Shown here piece after piece: positions 55,313 to 64,000 of a DNA stretch of 64,000 bases. Position numbers and translations under genes: made by a program. How positions within the stretch are numbered: the first letter of the stretch is position 1; the number at the start of each line of letters is the position of its first letter. This stretch comes from Bacteroides congonensis (GTDB lineage Bacteria; Bacteroidota; Bacteroidia; Bacteroidales; Bacteroidaceae), in NCBI RefSeq assembly GCF_900130125.1, contig NZ_FQXY01000009.1, forward strand, positions 969,760 to 1,033,759. Reading direction: 5' to 3'. The notes below the pieces were generated by a model that did not search any database, was not told the origin of the DNA, and was given only the letters and a program-made list of their open reading frames with translations.

Positions 55313-57403
55313 ATGAAATCAAGCGAAACAAAAAAGAAGTGTCCTTATGTTGAGCGTGACATCAGTTGGATGTATTTCAACCAACGTATCTTACTCGAAG
55401 CTGCCCGTACGGAAGTTCCTTTACTGGAACGGCTGACTTTTCTTGGCATCTATTCAAACAATCTCGACGAGTTCTTCCGTGTCCGTGTCGCTACCTTAAA
55501 CCGGATTATAGAGTACAACGATAAGAATATACAGAAAGAACAGGAAATCGCCGCACACACCCTGAAACAGATAGGCAAACTGCACAACCGTTACTACGAA
55601 CAGTTTGAAGAAACGTTCGCCTCTATCATGGAAGAACTGAAAAAAGAAAATATTTACGTTATCAAAGAAACGGAAATGAACGATGAACAGAAAACCTTCA
55701 TCACTTCTTTCTATCGCAACAAGCTGAATGGTTCCACCACCCCGCTTTTCCTTAACGGTCCCCGCCAACTGGACGACCAGACAGATGAGGATATTTATCT
55801 CGCCATCCGCTTGCTGCGCAAAGATGAGACAGGAAAAATAAAAGAGAAGGATTATGCAGTCATCCAGTTGCCGGTCGGAGAATTCGGGCGCTTCATCCAA
55901 CTGCCCGAATCGGAAGGAAAGACTTATCTTATGTTTCTCGATGACGTCATCCGCTACTGCCTGCCTATGATTTTTGTCGGAATGAAATATACCGATTATG
56001 AAGCATACACCTTTAAGTTCACCAAAGATGCCGAAATGGAAATAGACAGTGATTTGCGGACGGGCGTACTTCAGAAAATCTCCAAAGGAGTGAAAAGTCG
56101 CAAGAAAGGTGAACCTCTCCGTTTTGTGTATGACGAGCAAATGCCCAGGGACTTGCTAAAAAGGCTGACTGACCGTCTGAATATAGGCAAGAACGATACC
56201 CGTGTAGCGGGTGGGCGTTATCATAATTTCAAAGATTTAATGAAATTTCCGGTCTGTGGTCACAATCATCTGAAATACCCTGTTTGGGAACCTATTTTCA
56301 AGCCCGAGCTTAATGGTGCGGAAAGCCTGCTGACTCTGATTCGTCAGAAAGACCGCTCGCTGCATTATCCTTATCATAGTTTTGATACCTTCATCCGCGT
56401 ACTGCGCGAAGCTGCTATCAGCAAAGAAGTGAAAAGCATCAAGACAACACTTTATCGGCTGGCTAAAGACTCCAAAGTAATTAAGGCATTGATTTGTGCA
56501 GCAAAGAACGGCAAGAAGGTGACGGTAGTCATCGAATTACTGGCACGTTTTGACGAAGCTTCGAATATCAATTGGAGCAAAAGGATGCAGGATGCAGGAA
56601 TCCATGTAATCTTCGGAGTGGAAGGGCTGAAAATTCACTCCAAACTCGTACACATCGAAACGCGCCACGGAGACATTGCCTGCATCAGTACGGGGAACTT
56701 CCACGAAGGAAACGCATGCATGTACACCGATTATACCATTATGACCGCCCACCGTCCCATTGTCCGGGAAGTAAATGCCGTATTTGACTTTATCGAGAAG
56801 CCATACACGCCCGTTAATTTCAAAGAGTTGCTCGTTTCTCCCAATGATATGCGTAAACGGCTGATTACTCTTATCAATAAGGAGATAAAGAACAAGGAAC
56901 AGGGAAAAGATGCCTATATCCTTGCCAAAGTAAATCACATAACGGACCGCGCACTCATCGAAAAGTTATACGAAGCCTCAGCAGCAGGAGTTAAGATAGA
57001 ATTGGTTGTACGCGGCAACTGTTCTTTGGTACCGGCTGTTCCGGGCGTCAGTGAGAATATACATATCAATGGAATTATAGACCGTTATCTTGAACACTCA
57101 CGCATTTTCATTTTCGCCAATGGCGGAGAAGAGAAATATTATATCGGTTCGGCAGACTGGATGCCACGAAACTTGGACAACCGCATTGAAGTGCTGGCTC
57201 CTGTGTATGATAAAGAGATACAGGCGGATTTAAAACGAATCGTCTGTTACGGATTTCAGGATACAGCCAAAGGACGCATAGTAGACGGGATGGGAACCAA
57301 CCAGGCATGGAATTTTCCGTTCACTCCTCCACTAGACGAGAAAACGATATCACCTTTCCGTTCACAAGAAAAATTATATAACGAATACAAGAACACATTA
57401 TGA
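55313..57403 (+). CDS. ppk1: Polyphosphate kinase 1
   Basis: A 696-residue PPK1. The N-terminal domain has YVERDISWMYFNQRILLEAA and the head domain GIYSNNLDEFFRVRVATL. The catalytic phospholipase D-like halves include LKIHSKLVHIETRHGDIACI, with the autophosphorylated His in IHSK, and the second motif near RIFIFANGGEEKYYIGSADW. It polymerises ATP gamma-phosphates into polyphosphate. Its last bases overlap the start of ppx (ATGA), so the two opposing enzymes are translationally coupled. Confidence 0.97.
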   Translation: MKSSETKKKCPYVERDISWMYFNQRILLEAARTEVPLLERLTFLGIYSNNLDEFFRVRVATLNRIIEYNDKNIQKEQEIAAHTLKQIGKLHNRYYEQFEETFASIMEELKKENIYVIKETEMNDEQKTFITSFYRNKLNGSTTPLFLNGPRQLDDQTDEDIYLAIRLLRKDETGKIKEKDYAVIQLPVGEFGRFIQLPESEGKTYLMFLDDVIRYCLPMIFVGMKYTDYEAYTFKFTKDAEMEIDSDLRTGVLQKISKGVKSRKKGEPLRFVYDEQMPRDLLKRLTDRLNIGKNDTRVAGGRYHNFKDLMKFPVCGHNHLKYPVWEPIFKPELNGAESLLTLIRQKDRSLHYPYHSFDTFIRVLREAAISKEVKSIKTTLYRLAKDSKVIKALICAAKNGKKVTVVIELLARFDEASNINWSKRMQDAGIHVIFGVEGLKIHSKLVHIETRHGDIACISTGNFHEGNACMYTDYTIMTAHRPIVREVNAVFDFIEKPYTPVNFKELLVSPNDMRKRLITLINKEIKNKEQGKDAYILAKVNHITDRALIEKLYEASAAGVKIELVVRGNCSLVPAVPGVSENIHINGIIDRYLEHSRIFIFANGGEEKYYIGSADWMPRNLDNRIEVLAPVYDKEIQADLKRIVCYGFQDTAKGRIVDGMGTNQAWNFPFTPPLDEKTISPFRSQEKLYNEYKNTL

Positions 57404-58341
57404 TAAATATGAAGAAAGTTAATTATGCAGCAATCGACATCGGTTCCAACGCTGTACGATTATTGATAAAATGCGTAAACGAAGAAAATGCGCCCGAACT
57501 TATGAGTAAGGTACAACTCATCCGTATCCCGTTGCGACTGGGAGAAGACGCTTTCACAACAGGTGTTATTTCGGCAGAAAAAGAGAAGAAGCTGGTACGG
57601 CTGATGAAAGCCTACAAGCAATTGATGAAAATATATGATGTAGTGGATTACCGCGCCTGCGCCACATCCGCTATGCGCGACGCCCGAAACGGCAAGGATA
57701 TCGTCCGACAGATAGCGAGGAAAACAGGAATTCGCGTGAACATTATCGACGGACAGGAAGAAGCGCATATTGTATATGACAATCACATCGAACAACTGTT
57801 TGCATCCGGACAGAATTATCTATATGTAGATGTTGGCGGCGGTAGTACGGAAATTAACCTTATCAGTAACGGAGAATTGAAAAACTCCCGTTCATATAAT
57901 ATAGGTACAGTCCGTATGCTTAGCGGCATGGTGAAAGAAGAGGAAAAGGAAGCGCTACGTACCGACCTGATTGGTATTGCCACGGAATATGCGCCAGTCA
58001 GCATTATCGGTTCGGGCGGAAATATCAATAAACTCTTCCGTCTCGCTGAAAAAAAGGACAAAAAGGCTTCTCTCCTGCCCGTTGAATCGCTGCGTAAAGT
58101 TTATATGGCTTTACAAGCCCTCCCTACCGAGCAGCGCATCAAGCAATACAAACTGAAACCGGATCGGGCAGATGTAATTGTTCCGGCAGCAGAGATATTT
58201 CTTGAAGTAGCGACTTATGTAAAAGCTACCGATATCATTGTACCTACTATCGGATTGTCCGATGGTATCATTGACAGCCTATACACACAACATATGAATT
58301 TACCACCTGCTTCGCATAATTCTACGTCTCCGATTAAATGA
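57400..58341 (+). CDS. ppx: Exopolyphosphatase / GppA-type phosphatase
   Basis: A 313-residue Ppx/GppA protein of the ASKHA (actin-like) fold. YAAIDIGSNAVRLLI is phosphate motif 1 and YVDVGGGSTEINLIS motif 2, with SIIGSGGNINKLF further on. It has only the two-lobed N-terminal core and lacks the C-terminal HD-like domain of E. coli Ppx (513 residues). It releases terminal phosphate from polyphosphate or hydrolyses pppGpp. The first ATG overlaps the ppk1 stop by 4 nt; a second in-frame ATG nine bases on is also possible. Confidence 0.94.
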   Translation: MINMKKVNYAAIDIGSNAVRLLIKCVNEENAPELMSKVQLIRIPLRLGEDAFTTGVISAEKEKKLVRLMKAYKQLMKIYDVVDYRACATSAMRDARNGKDIVRQIARKTGIRVNIIDGQEEAHIVYDNHIEQLFASGQNYLYVDVGGGSTEINLISNGELKNSRSYNIGTVRMLSGMVKEEEKEALRTDLIGIATEYAPVSIIGSGGNINKLFRLAEKKDKKASLLPVESLRKVYMALQALPTEQRIKQYKLKPDRADVIVPAAEIFLEVATYVKATDIIVPTIGLSDGIIDSLYTQHMNLPPASHNSTSPIK

Positions 58342-58370
58342 ATTTATCCCTTATATTACATACTCTTATT

Positions 58371-58456
58371 CGTCTGACAGTTGTCAAACTTCCGTCTGAC
58401 AGTTGTGTTTCTTTCGTCTGACAGCTGTTAGACGAAAAAAATACAACTGTCAGACG
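58371..58456. repeat. Cluster of 14-bp repeats between ppx and the LruC lipoprotein gene
   Basis: CGTCTGACAGTTGT occurs at 58371-58384 and 58393-58406, with a near copy CGTCTGACAGCTGT at 58415-58428. The inverse ACAACTGTCAGACG lies at 58443-58456. The third copy and its right flank form a near-perfect palindrome (GTCTGACAGCTGTTAGAC) and the third and fourth copies can form a hairpin. The site separates two convergent genes. Confidence 0.9.
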
Positions 58457-58520
58457 AATAAAGTCTTGCATAATGAATATTAATTCTTCGCAACCTAAGG
58501 ATTAGTTCATAGAGAAAACA

Positions 58521-58547
58521 GCCGGAAAATAGTTCATTCTCCGGCTG
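58521..58547 (-). terminator. Terminator-like hairpin after the LruC lipoprotein gene
   Basis: On the minus strand AGCCGGA and TCCGGCT pair around a 13-nt loop and are followed by GTTTTCT. It lies 24 nt after the stop codon at 58571. Confidence 0.6.
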
Positions 58548-58570
58548 TCGACTCATATTAAAAAAGAAGA

Positions 58571-60931
58571 TTAGTATTTTATTACCTTATCACTGCTCGA
58601 AGGCGTACTATACCAATCGGCATTGGTACTCTGATCATGTGCCCAGTCCGCAAACTTAGCATAGGCGTCCGTTATCACAGTTCTTTCCATCGGATAAGCA
58701 AATTTATCGGGGACACAAAGAGCCCACGTGTTATTGACTGCCTTGATAACCTCAAGTACATTACTATCTGCCAACTGACCATTCGCTGTTGCCGAATTAA
58801 ATTGGTTCAAATGAACCTCCGTTCTTTTTTCACCAATCCCCTGATAAGCTATGAAGAAATCCAAATTATTTGTTACACTGGGAATGGATACGGCATTTTT
58901 AAGTTTTACCGTCACTTCAAGGGTATATATATCTGTAAGAGACGTACTTGCATTTCCTGTATTCAACATAGGACGTTGTGCACCTGTATATCCATAGACA
59001 TAATGCGCATCTCCAAACAAAGGTATGACAAGTTCACTGCCATTCGTTTCATAAGACGCATTTTCAAATATACGTGAAGCAGACAAAGAGCCGGCCCGTT
59101 GAGTTGCGCCTGCACCAAAGTCCACCGCTTCCACATTGCTCTTATTTATTCCCAGTATTCTTAATCCGGCTCCCAATTGCTTCACGGCACCCACAGCACG
59201 AAGGTCAACTGTATATTTTAATTCTTTCACCTCATTGCCGGCAGCGGGTAAAGCCACATTCAATACAATATCATTGAAGTCATAGTCACCTGCTTTGGGG
59301 TAGTTATCTTCAAAAGCATATGAATATACGGCTTTTCTAATCTCCACATCGTCGGGATTATCATCAGAGCCATAACCTTCTTTTATGCATCCATTTTCAT
59401 CCTCATCAGCAGGAAGCAGAAAATCCGCTTTTCCCGGATTGCAATAGGTAGCGGAGTTTTGCAGTCCCTTATACACCAGCCAATCAAAAGCAGACCATTC
59501 CCACGGTGCCGTTCCATGAGAGGTCTGGTCTTTTATTTCGCAAATAATATTATTCGTTATTTTAAAATCTGAATATGGCAATTCTGAAACATTACCTATT
59601 ATTTCATCAATCTTCAATAAAGCCTTCCCAACAGTAGGGCCAAAGATATATTTGCATAAATCAGCCTTCTCACAAACCAACATGGATTGTGCTTCCATCT
59701 CAATCTTGCCATTACTCCCATTTCTGCTCAGTTCCCCGCAGATAGCCTCAGAAGTATGTCCCATCAGAAGTTCTCCAAACTGGAATCTATTTTCGACTTT
59801 GATGTGACAGCCATTTTTGATAGATGTATTATTGTTACCCTCTATGTCTTCAGCTTCAATAGTTCCATGATTCACCAGCACCATGCCATTGGTAGAAGCC
59901 ATATACTTATCTAGTTCAAGTTCTCCATAATTATAAAATTCACCTACCCCTCCATTAAAATCTAAAACCGAACAATCAATCTTTCCCGCATTGTAGTTCT
60001 TGCATCCGGCAGATCCGTTTGTTATTCGAATATCTCCATCACCTTTGATACTTCCACCTTTCAACACAGTTATATATGAAGCGGCAGTTAATATTAAACT
60101 TGCATCATTATCTATTTCTATTTTTCCTCCATCTTCTACTATAATCTCTGTGATATTATCAAACTGAACAGAATTATTAATTACCCATGTACTGCCATTG
60201 GGAATAATTACTTTCACGGCCTGAGCTCCCCCGCTAGTTCCGCTATTCTTAAATCCTGCCTTGAAAGTTTTCTCTTCCTCAATCTTAAACCAACGCTCAC
60301 TCTGCCCGAAAACAGGGTGTTGCTTATAGTTATCACCCCATCCGGAGCTTGCACCAAGATCCCACCCTGATTGAATTTCAGTGGCAGTTTCCTTTTTACT
60401 ACTAATAAACTCTGCTATATAAGGAGCTTCCATAGTAGGTATTGTCCCCATTATTACACCGCGAGACGCAGAACGTGCAGATATATCCTTATCTCCAAAA
60501 TATGCTCTTACCTCTCCATTTTGAATGGTTACCGGCTGCACAAGATAATGTCCTTCCGTATCTACACGCGCAACAAATACTTTATCGAGTGCAGTCGCAC
60601 AGTCCATCACAACATCAAAAGAGGTACTTTGATTCACGCTACCTTCCGCTAACAGTTTGGCATTGCTTTCCGGATTTAACGGATTTGCATCAAATATCCG
60701 TATCGGATAATCTTTTCCCAAGTCAGCGTCCACCGCCACGTGTGCAGTTACACTGCGGGACATAGTCCAGTCTCCGTCAGGATCGATATTCTTTACAGGA
60801 AAAGTTTCTTCGTAAATCTGTCTCAGTTGGTCTGCGTTAAACAAGTTTTTCTCATTATCCACACAACTGGTAAAAACGGCAGAGGTTGCCAATAACGAAA
60901 AAGTTAGTGCTTTTGCAATGTTTTGTTTCAT
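58571..60931 (-). CDS. LruC-domain (DUF4842) surface lipoprotein
   Basis: A 786-residue lipoprotein, lipobox SAVFTSC near residue 23. An N-terminal region of about 130 residues is followed by a long Asn/Gly-rich stretch (about 225-470) of short beta-strands such as IEIDNDASLILTAASYITVL, suggesting a right-handed beta-helix. The C-terminal third begins AFEDNYPKAGDYDFNDIVLN near residue 548, the DxDFND calcium-binding-like signature of LruC domains (TIGR04456/PF16130). Its function is unknown; proteins of this family are exposed at the Bacteroides surface. It has a TATCTTTGC -7 element (61005-61013 on this strand). Adhesin or matrix protein is a guess. Confidence 0.85.
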   Translation of the reverse strand: MKQNIAKALTFSLLATSAVFTSCVDNEKNLFNADQLRQIYEETFPVKNIDPDGDWTMSRSVTAHVAVDADLGKDYPIRIFDANPLNPESNAKLLAEGSVNQSTSFDVVMDCATALDKVFVARVDTEGHYLVQPVTIQNGEVRAYFGDKDISARSASRGVIMGTIPTMEAPYIAEFISSKKETATEIQSGWDLGASSGWGDNYKQHPVFGQSERWFKIEEEKTFKAGFKNSGTSGGAQAVKVIIPNGSTWVINNSVQFDNITEIIVEDGGKIEIDNDASLILTAASYITVLKGGSIKGDGDIRITNGSAGCKNYNAGKIDCSVLDFNGGVGEFYNYGELELDKYMASTNGMVLVNHGTIEAEDIEGNNNTSIKNGCHIKVENRFQFGELLMGHTSEAICGELSRNGSNGKIEMEAQSMLVCEKADLCKYIFGPTVGKALLKIDEIIGNVSELPYSDFKITNNIICEIKDQTSHGTAPWEWSAFDWLVYKGLQNSATYCNPGKADFLLPADEDENGCIKEGYGSDDNPDDVEIRKAVYSYAFEDNYPKAGDYDFNDIVLNVALPAAGNEVKELKYTVDLRAVGAVKQLGAGLRILGINKSNVEAVDFGAGATQRAGSLSASRIFENASYETNGSELVIPLFGDAHYVYGYTGAQRPMLNTGNASTSLTDIYTLEVTVKLKNAVSIPSVTNNLDFFIAYQGIGEKRTEVHLNQFNSATANGQLADSNVLEVIKAVNNTWALCVPDKFAYPMERTVITDAYAKFADWAHDQSTNADWYSTPSSSDKVIKY

Positions 60932-61004
60932 AATCCCTTAATTCTTTAGTTCGTTTTATTTATGCGAAAAAATCTATTACCCTTAATACGCTGGTAATCT
61001 GCTT

Positions 61005-61013
61005 GCAAAGATA
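61005..61013 (-). promoter_or_regulatory. -7 element of the LruC lipoprotein gene
   Basis: Read on the minus strand this is TATCTTTGC, matching TAnnTTTG, about 74 nt before the start codon. No clear -33 was seen. Confidence 0.55.
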
Positions 61014-61042
61014 GTCGTATTTGCAGATATTAAATAAAAAAA

Positions 61043-61064
61043 GGCTGTATTTTTCAATACAGCC
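61043..61064 (-). terminator. Rho-independent terminator after the SLC13 gene
   Basis: GGCTGTATT and its complement AATACAGCC enclose a four-base loop. On the minus strand a run of seven T follows. It lies 24 nt after the SLC13 stop codon and ends that message before the LruC gene. Confidence 0.85.
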
Positions 61065-61087
61065 TCCATCTTTTTTTCACGTTCGCA

Positions 61088-62947
61088 TCAAAAAGGGAAA
61101 AGTAAAGGTAAAACGAAAATCATCACAATTCCCATAATAATCTGTAACGGCAATCCTACTTTGACATAATCCATAAAGGTATATTGCCCGGCAGGCATCA
61201 CTAACGCGTTAGGTGGTGTAGAGAACGGAGAAGCAAAGCACATACTTGCTCCCACCGTCACAGCAAACAGGAAAGGAAGCGGACTAACCCCTATCTGTAG
61301 GGCACTTTGCAAAGCAATCGGCGCAAGCAGTACTGCCGTAGCGGTATTACTGATAAACATAGTCATCAATGAGGTTGTAAAATAGATACCTGCCATTAAC
61401 GCTAGAGGCCCATAAGAACCCAAACCACTGACTAACGTATTGGATATATACTCCGAAGCCCCTGTTTTCTCCAAAGCCAAGGACATGGGAAGCATGGCGG
61501 CAATCAGCACGATACTTTCCCAATTAATTGTTTTATAAGCGGCTTCTACATTACGGAAGCATCCGGTCAGTACCATCAATATGCCTGCTATCATAACCGC
61601 AGTGACCGGAGCAACAGGAATAAAGTCGAATACCATCATTGCCACCATCAACACCATGATAGAGGCAGCTACCGGAGCCTTATAGTCTAAAGTAACTTTA
61701 GCCGCTTCTGCCAAAGGCTGTCCTAAAACAACCCAATCGGAATCTTCTTTGCTAAGGCGGGCTATGTTGTTCCATGTGCCCTGCACTAAAAGAACATCAC
61801 CGCTATGAATCCGTTCATTGCCTAAATCCTGCAATAAATATTCTTTCTTACGACGAATACCCAATACATTTACATTATACAAATCACGGAATCCCGCTTC
61901 TTTAATAGTCTGATTTATCAGATTGGACGCCGGCATCAAGACTATTTCCGCAATTCCGATATCATAAAATTCAAGAGAATTAGCAGAGTTCTTCGTTTCC
62001 TCCGTTGCATGGTCGCCCAATATTTCCAGCAGGTATTCTTCGGCAAACAGTTGAACCTTCTCAAAATCGCCTGTTATATATAGAATATCTTCTGCCTGGA
62101 GTACTGTATCCGGCGCCGCAAACTTCTGTGTAATCGTTTTCAGAAAGCGATGTTGCGATGCATCCCCACGACGGACTTCTATAATATTCAGCCCATATTT
62201 GCGTCGGATATCCAAATCAATGATTGTTTTTCCTAAAAGGCGGGAATCTCCTATCACCTGCAAACGGAACAAATTGCTCGAAAGCCCATATTCATTTACC
62301 AATTGCTTCAGGGATTTGCCTAAGCGTGAATTGTCGTTTTTCTTTCCTTTCTTAGAAAGAAACCATTTGCTAAGCGGCATCAGTACCAACGTACCGACAG
62401 CTACACAAACAAGACCTACCGGCAAGAATGAAAAGAAAGAGAGCGGTTCGAGTCCTGCCGAAGTCAGTGTGTTTTGTATCACAAGGTTCGGGGGAGTACC
62501 GATTAAGGTCATCATACCACCCATGCTGCTTGCAAAAGCCAACGGCATCAACAGCCGGCTCGGATTCATTCCGGCGCTCATTGCTAAACTGACTACAATA
62601 GGAAGCATCAACGCCACCGTTCCGGTATTACTGACAAACGCACCGATGGCAGAAGTCACCAACATCACCAGTAGAAACAGGCGGGTTTCACTCGTTCCCG
62701 CAAGTTTAAGAATACGGGAACTTATCATTTTTGCCAGCCCTGTCTGGAAAATAGCCCCGCCTACCACAAACAATCCGATCATCATAATGACTACCGAATT
62801 GGAAAAACCGGAAAGGGCTTCATCAGGGGTTAATATCTGAAAAATAAGTAAGGCCACCAACGCACAAAGTGCCACAATATCCGAACGAATCTTGCCATTC
62901 ACGAAAAAGATAGCCGAAAGAACGAGAATAATAATGGTTATTAACAT
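61088..62947 (-). CDS. SLC13-family permease with two RCK_C (TrkA-C) domains
   Basis: A 619-residue divalent anion:sodium symporter-type protein. Membrane halves lie at about 1-200 and 400-619, with SNTGTVALMLPIVVSLAMSA and SNTATAVLLAPIALQSALQI as the paired SNT motifs of the DASS/SLC13 family. Between them two RCK_C domains (about 215-300 and 315-390; e.g. SRLLGKTIIDLDIRRKYGLN) are cytoplasmic ligand-binding modules. Substrates in the family are dicarboxylates, citrate, sulfate or phosphate. The RCK_C type is often annotated for sulfate or other anions. Substrate is not determined here. Nearby ppk-ppx may be coincidence. Confidence 0.92.
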   Translation of the reverse strand: MLITIIILVLSAIFFVNGKIRSDIVALCALVALLIFQILTPDEALSGFSNSVVIMMIGLFVVGGAIFQTGLAKMISSRILKLAGTSETRLFLLVMLVTSAIGAFVSNTGTVALMLPIVVSLAMSAGMNPSRLLMPLAFASSMGGMMTLIGTPPNLVIQNTLTSAGLEPLSFFSFLPVGLVCVAVGTLVLMPLSKWFLSKKGKKNDNSRLGKSLKQLVNEYGLSSNLFRLQVIGDSRLLGKTIIDLDIRRKYGLNIIEVRRGDASQHRFLKTITQKFAAPDTVLQAEDILYITGDFEKVQLFAEEYLLEILGDHATEETKNSANSLEFYDIGIAEIVLMPASNLINQTIKEAGFRDLYNVNVLGIRRKKEYLLQDLGNERIHSGDVLLVQGTWNNIARLSKEDSDWVVLGQPLAEAAKVTLDYKAPVAASIMVLMVAMMVFDFIPVAPVTAVMIAGILMVLTGCFRNVEAAYKTINWESIVLIAAMLPMSLALEKTGASEYISNTLVSGLGSYGPLALMAGIYFTTSLMTMFISNTATAVLLAPIALQSALQIGVSPLPFLFAVTVGASMCFASPFSTPPNALVMPAGQYTFMDYVKVGLPLQIIMGIVMIFVLPLLFPF

Positions 62948-63220
62948 AAGTAATTAAATGATTGTTTTATTCTGACTTTATCAAAAATCAATTTGGATAG
63001 ACAAAAATAGAAAATACTTCCACTCGATGAAAACAAATTAGATAAGTTTTTAGTTCGTAATACCAAACAAGAAAAAAACAACACCATAAGTAACGGAATT
63101 GCTGATATTATATTATTACAGCCATACAATATATCGCTGAACCATAATATATTTATGTATAATATTTTGAGAATTACGTAAGAATTCATATCTTTACAGC
63201 CTATTTATAACAAACATTTT

Positions 63221-64000
63221 ATGGCAAACAATAGTTTATTAGTTTACTGGATTAGCGGTTCCCATTGGGGTCTTAATTATTTACTGATAATAATTTTACT
63301 CCTTATTATCTGCATCTTGTTACACAGAATTTACAAACTACGCAAAGCTATAGAAAAAACAAATCACTCTTATCGCTTCTCATTCGACATTCTCGATAAT
63401 CTTCCCTTTCCTATCATAGTAAAAGACATTACAAATGATTTTCGATACTACTATTGGAACAAAGAGTCGAGTATCGAATCAGGAATCAGCAGTGAAGACG
63501 CTATAGGGCGTACTGACTATGAAATATACGGAGAAGAACAGGGAGAAAGATACCGCAACATTGACAATGAGCTAGTAAAAGAAGGTAAAATTTATCGCGG
63601 AGAAGAGAAATATCTCACTCCGGACGGGATAGTACACGACACTATTGTCGTGAAATCAGTCATCTCGTGGGAAGGGGAGAAAAAATGGTTGTTGGCAATC
63701 CGTTGGGACATTACCCAACTCAAGAATTACGAAAGAGAACTGGAGGCTGCCAAAGAGCAATTGGAGAAAGCATTGAGAAAGCAGAAACTTGCTCTGAAAA
63801 GTATCGACTTCGGGCTTATCTATATTGACAAAAATTACCGTGTGCAATGGGAAGAGACAACACAAATCACCAGTCTGGTAAAAGGAAGACGATATATTCC
63901 GGGAAAAATCTGCTACCAGACCAGTGCGCTCCGAAATGAACCTTGCGGGCAATGTGCTTTCAAAAAGGCAATTGAACAAGGAAAAATTATCCGGCATACA
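63221..64000 (+). CDS. PAS-domain membrane sensor protein, partial (3' end beyond the window)
   Basis: From the ATG at 63221 the frame is open to the window edge (260 codons). One membrane helix (LNYLLIIILLLIICILL, about 20-38) is followed by a PAS domain (about 48-165, DILDNLPFPIIVKDITNDFR, IGRTDYEIYGEE). A short coiled coil comes next (ELEAAKEQLEKALRKQK), and then a second PAS-like module with a cysteine motif CYQTSALRNEPCGQC. This arrangement is typical of hybrid or orthodox histidine kinases, but the kinase core would lie outside the window. It is divergent from the SLC13 permease gene and may control it. Confidence 0.82.
   Translation, partial: MANNSLLVYWISGSHWGLNYLLIIILLLIICILLHRIYKLRKAIEKTNHSYRFSFDILDNLPFPIIVKDITNDFRYYYWNKESSIESGISSEDAIGRTDYEIYGEEQGERYRNIDNELVKEGKIYRGEEKYLTPDGIVHDTIVVKSVISWEGEKKWLLAIRWDITQLKNYERELEAAKEQLEKALRKQKLALKSIDFGLIYIDKNYRVQWEETTQITSLVKGRRYIPGKICYQTSALRNEPCGQCAFKKAIEQGKIIRHT

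Noticed and set aside
62941..63189. Leftward frame of 82 codons upstream of the SLC13 gene
   Set aside because: It overlaps the SLC13 start, is very AT-rich with low-complexity hydrophobic content and occupies the likely divergent promoter region.

Overview
The window reads as a chromosomal segment of a gut Bacteroides, probably of the thetaiotaomicron/ovatus/xylanisolvens group; the species is an inference from gene content. Supporting signs are an UpxY-type capsule locus beside an invertible promoter, -7 elements of the form TAnnTTTG(C) in front of several genes, SusC/SusD-like pairs with an ECF sigma/FecR switch, many Cys-lipoproteins, glutamine synthetase III and LL-diaminopimelate aminotransferase. 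No rRNA, tRNA, CRISPR array or insertion sequence was seen.

Region 1 (1-17242) is a capsular polysaccharide (CPS) locus transcribed leftward. It starts with upxY and continues with an initiating sugar-phosphate transferase, a UDP-HexNAc epimerase/dehydrogenase pair (predicted UDP-GalNAcA), Wzx, Wzy, a glycosyltransferase, CapE-CapF-WbuC-CapG (UDP-L-FucNAc), two acetyltransferase genes (one frameshifted) and three further glycosyltransferases, the last running off the left edge. Upstream of upxY a 289-bp segment is bounded by perfect 23-bp inverted repeats and carries one recognisable promoter, which points away from upxY. A tyrosine recombinase gene lies next to it. As sequenced, the CPS promoter is in the OFF orientation.

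Region 2 (17490-33737) is a run of glutamine-using enzymes: glmS, a long PurF-like amidotransferase, carA and carB leftward, and divergently gltB, gltD and asnB rightward, with promoters for both directions at 25623-25984.

Region 3 (33911-42888) holds a glycerophosphodiesterase, a thioredoxin-fold protein without active-site cysteines, dapF-dapL, and a nitrogen cluster: an outer-membrane barrel protein, P-II, AmtB and GSIII. Together with region 2 it takes up ammonium, fixes it into glutamine and glutamate, and spends it on carbamoyl phosphate, asparagine, aminosugars and a phosphoribosylamine-type reaction.

Region 4 (43014-54462) is a nutrient-acquisition locus: an ECF sigma factor divergent from FecR anti-sigma, an STN-containing SusC-like transporter, SusD-like lipoprotein, a discoidin-type surface lipoprotein and a large M60-family metallopeptidase lipoprotein. 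It probably recognises and cleaves host glycoproteins such as mucin.

Region 5 (54566-64000) contains an HdeD-like membrane protein, ppk1-ppx (polyphosphate), a cluster of 14-bp repeats, a LruC-domain surface lipoprotein, an SLC13 permease with two RCK_C domains, and the start of a PAS-domain sensor protein cut by the right edge.
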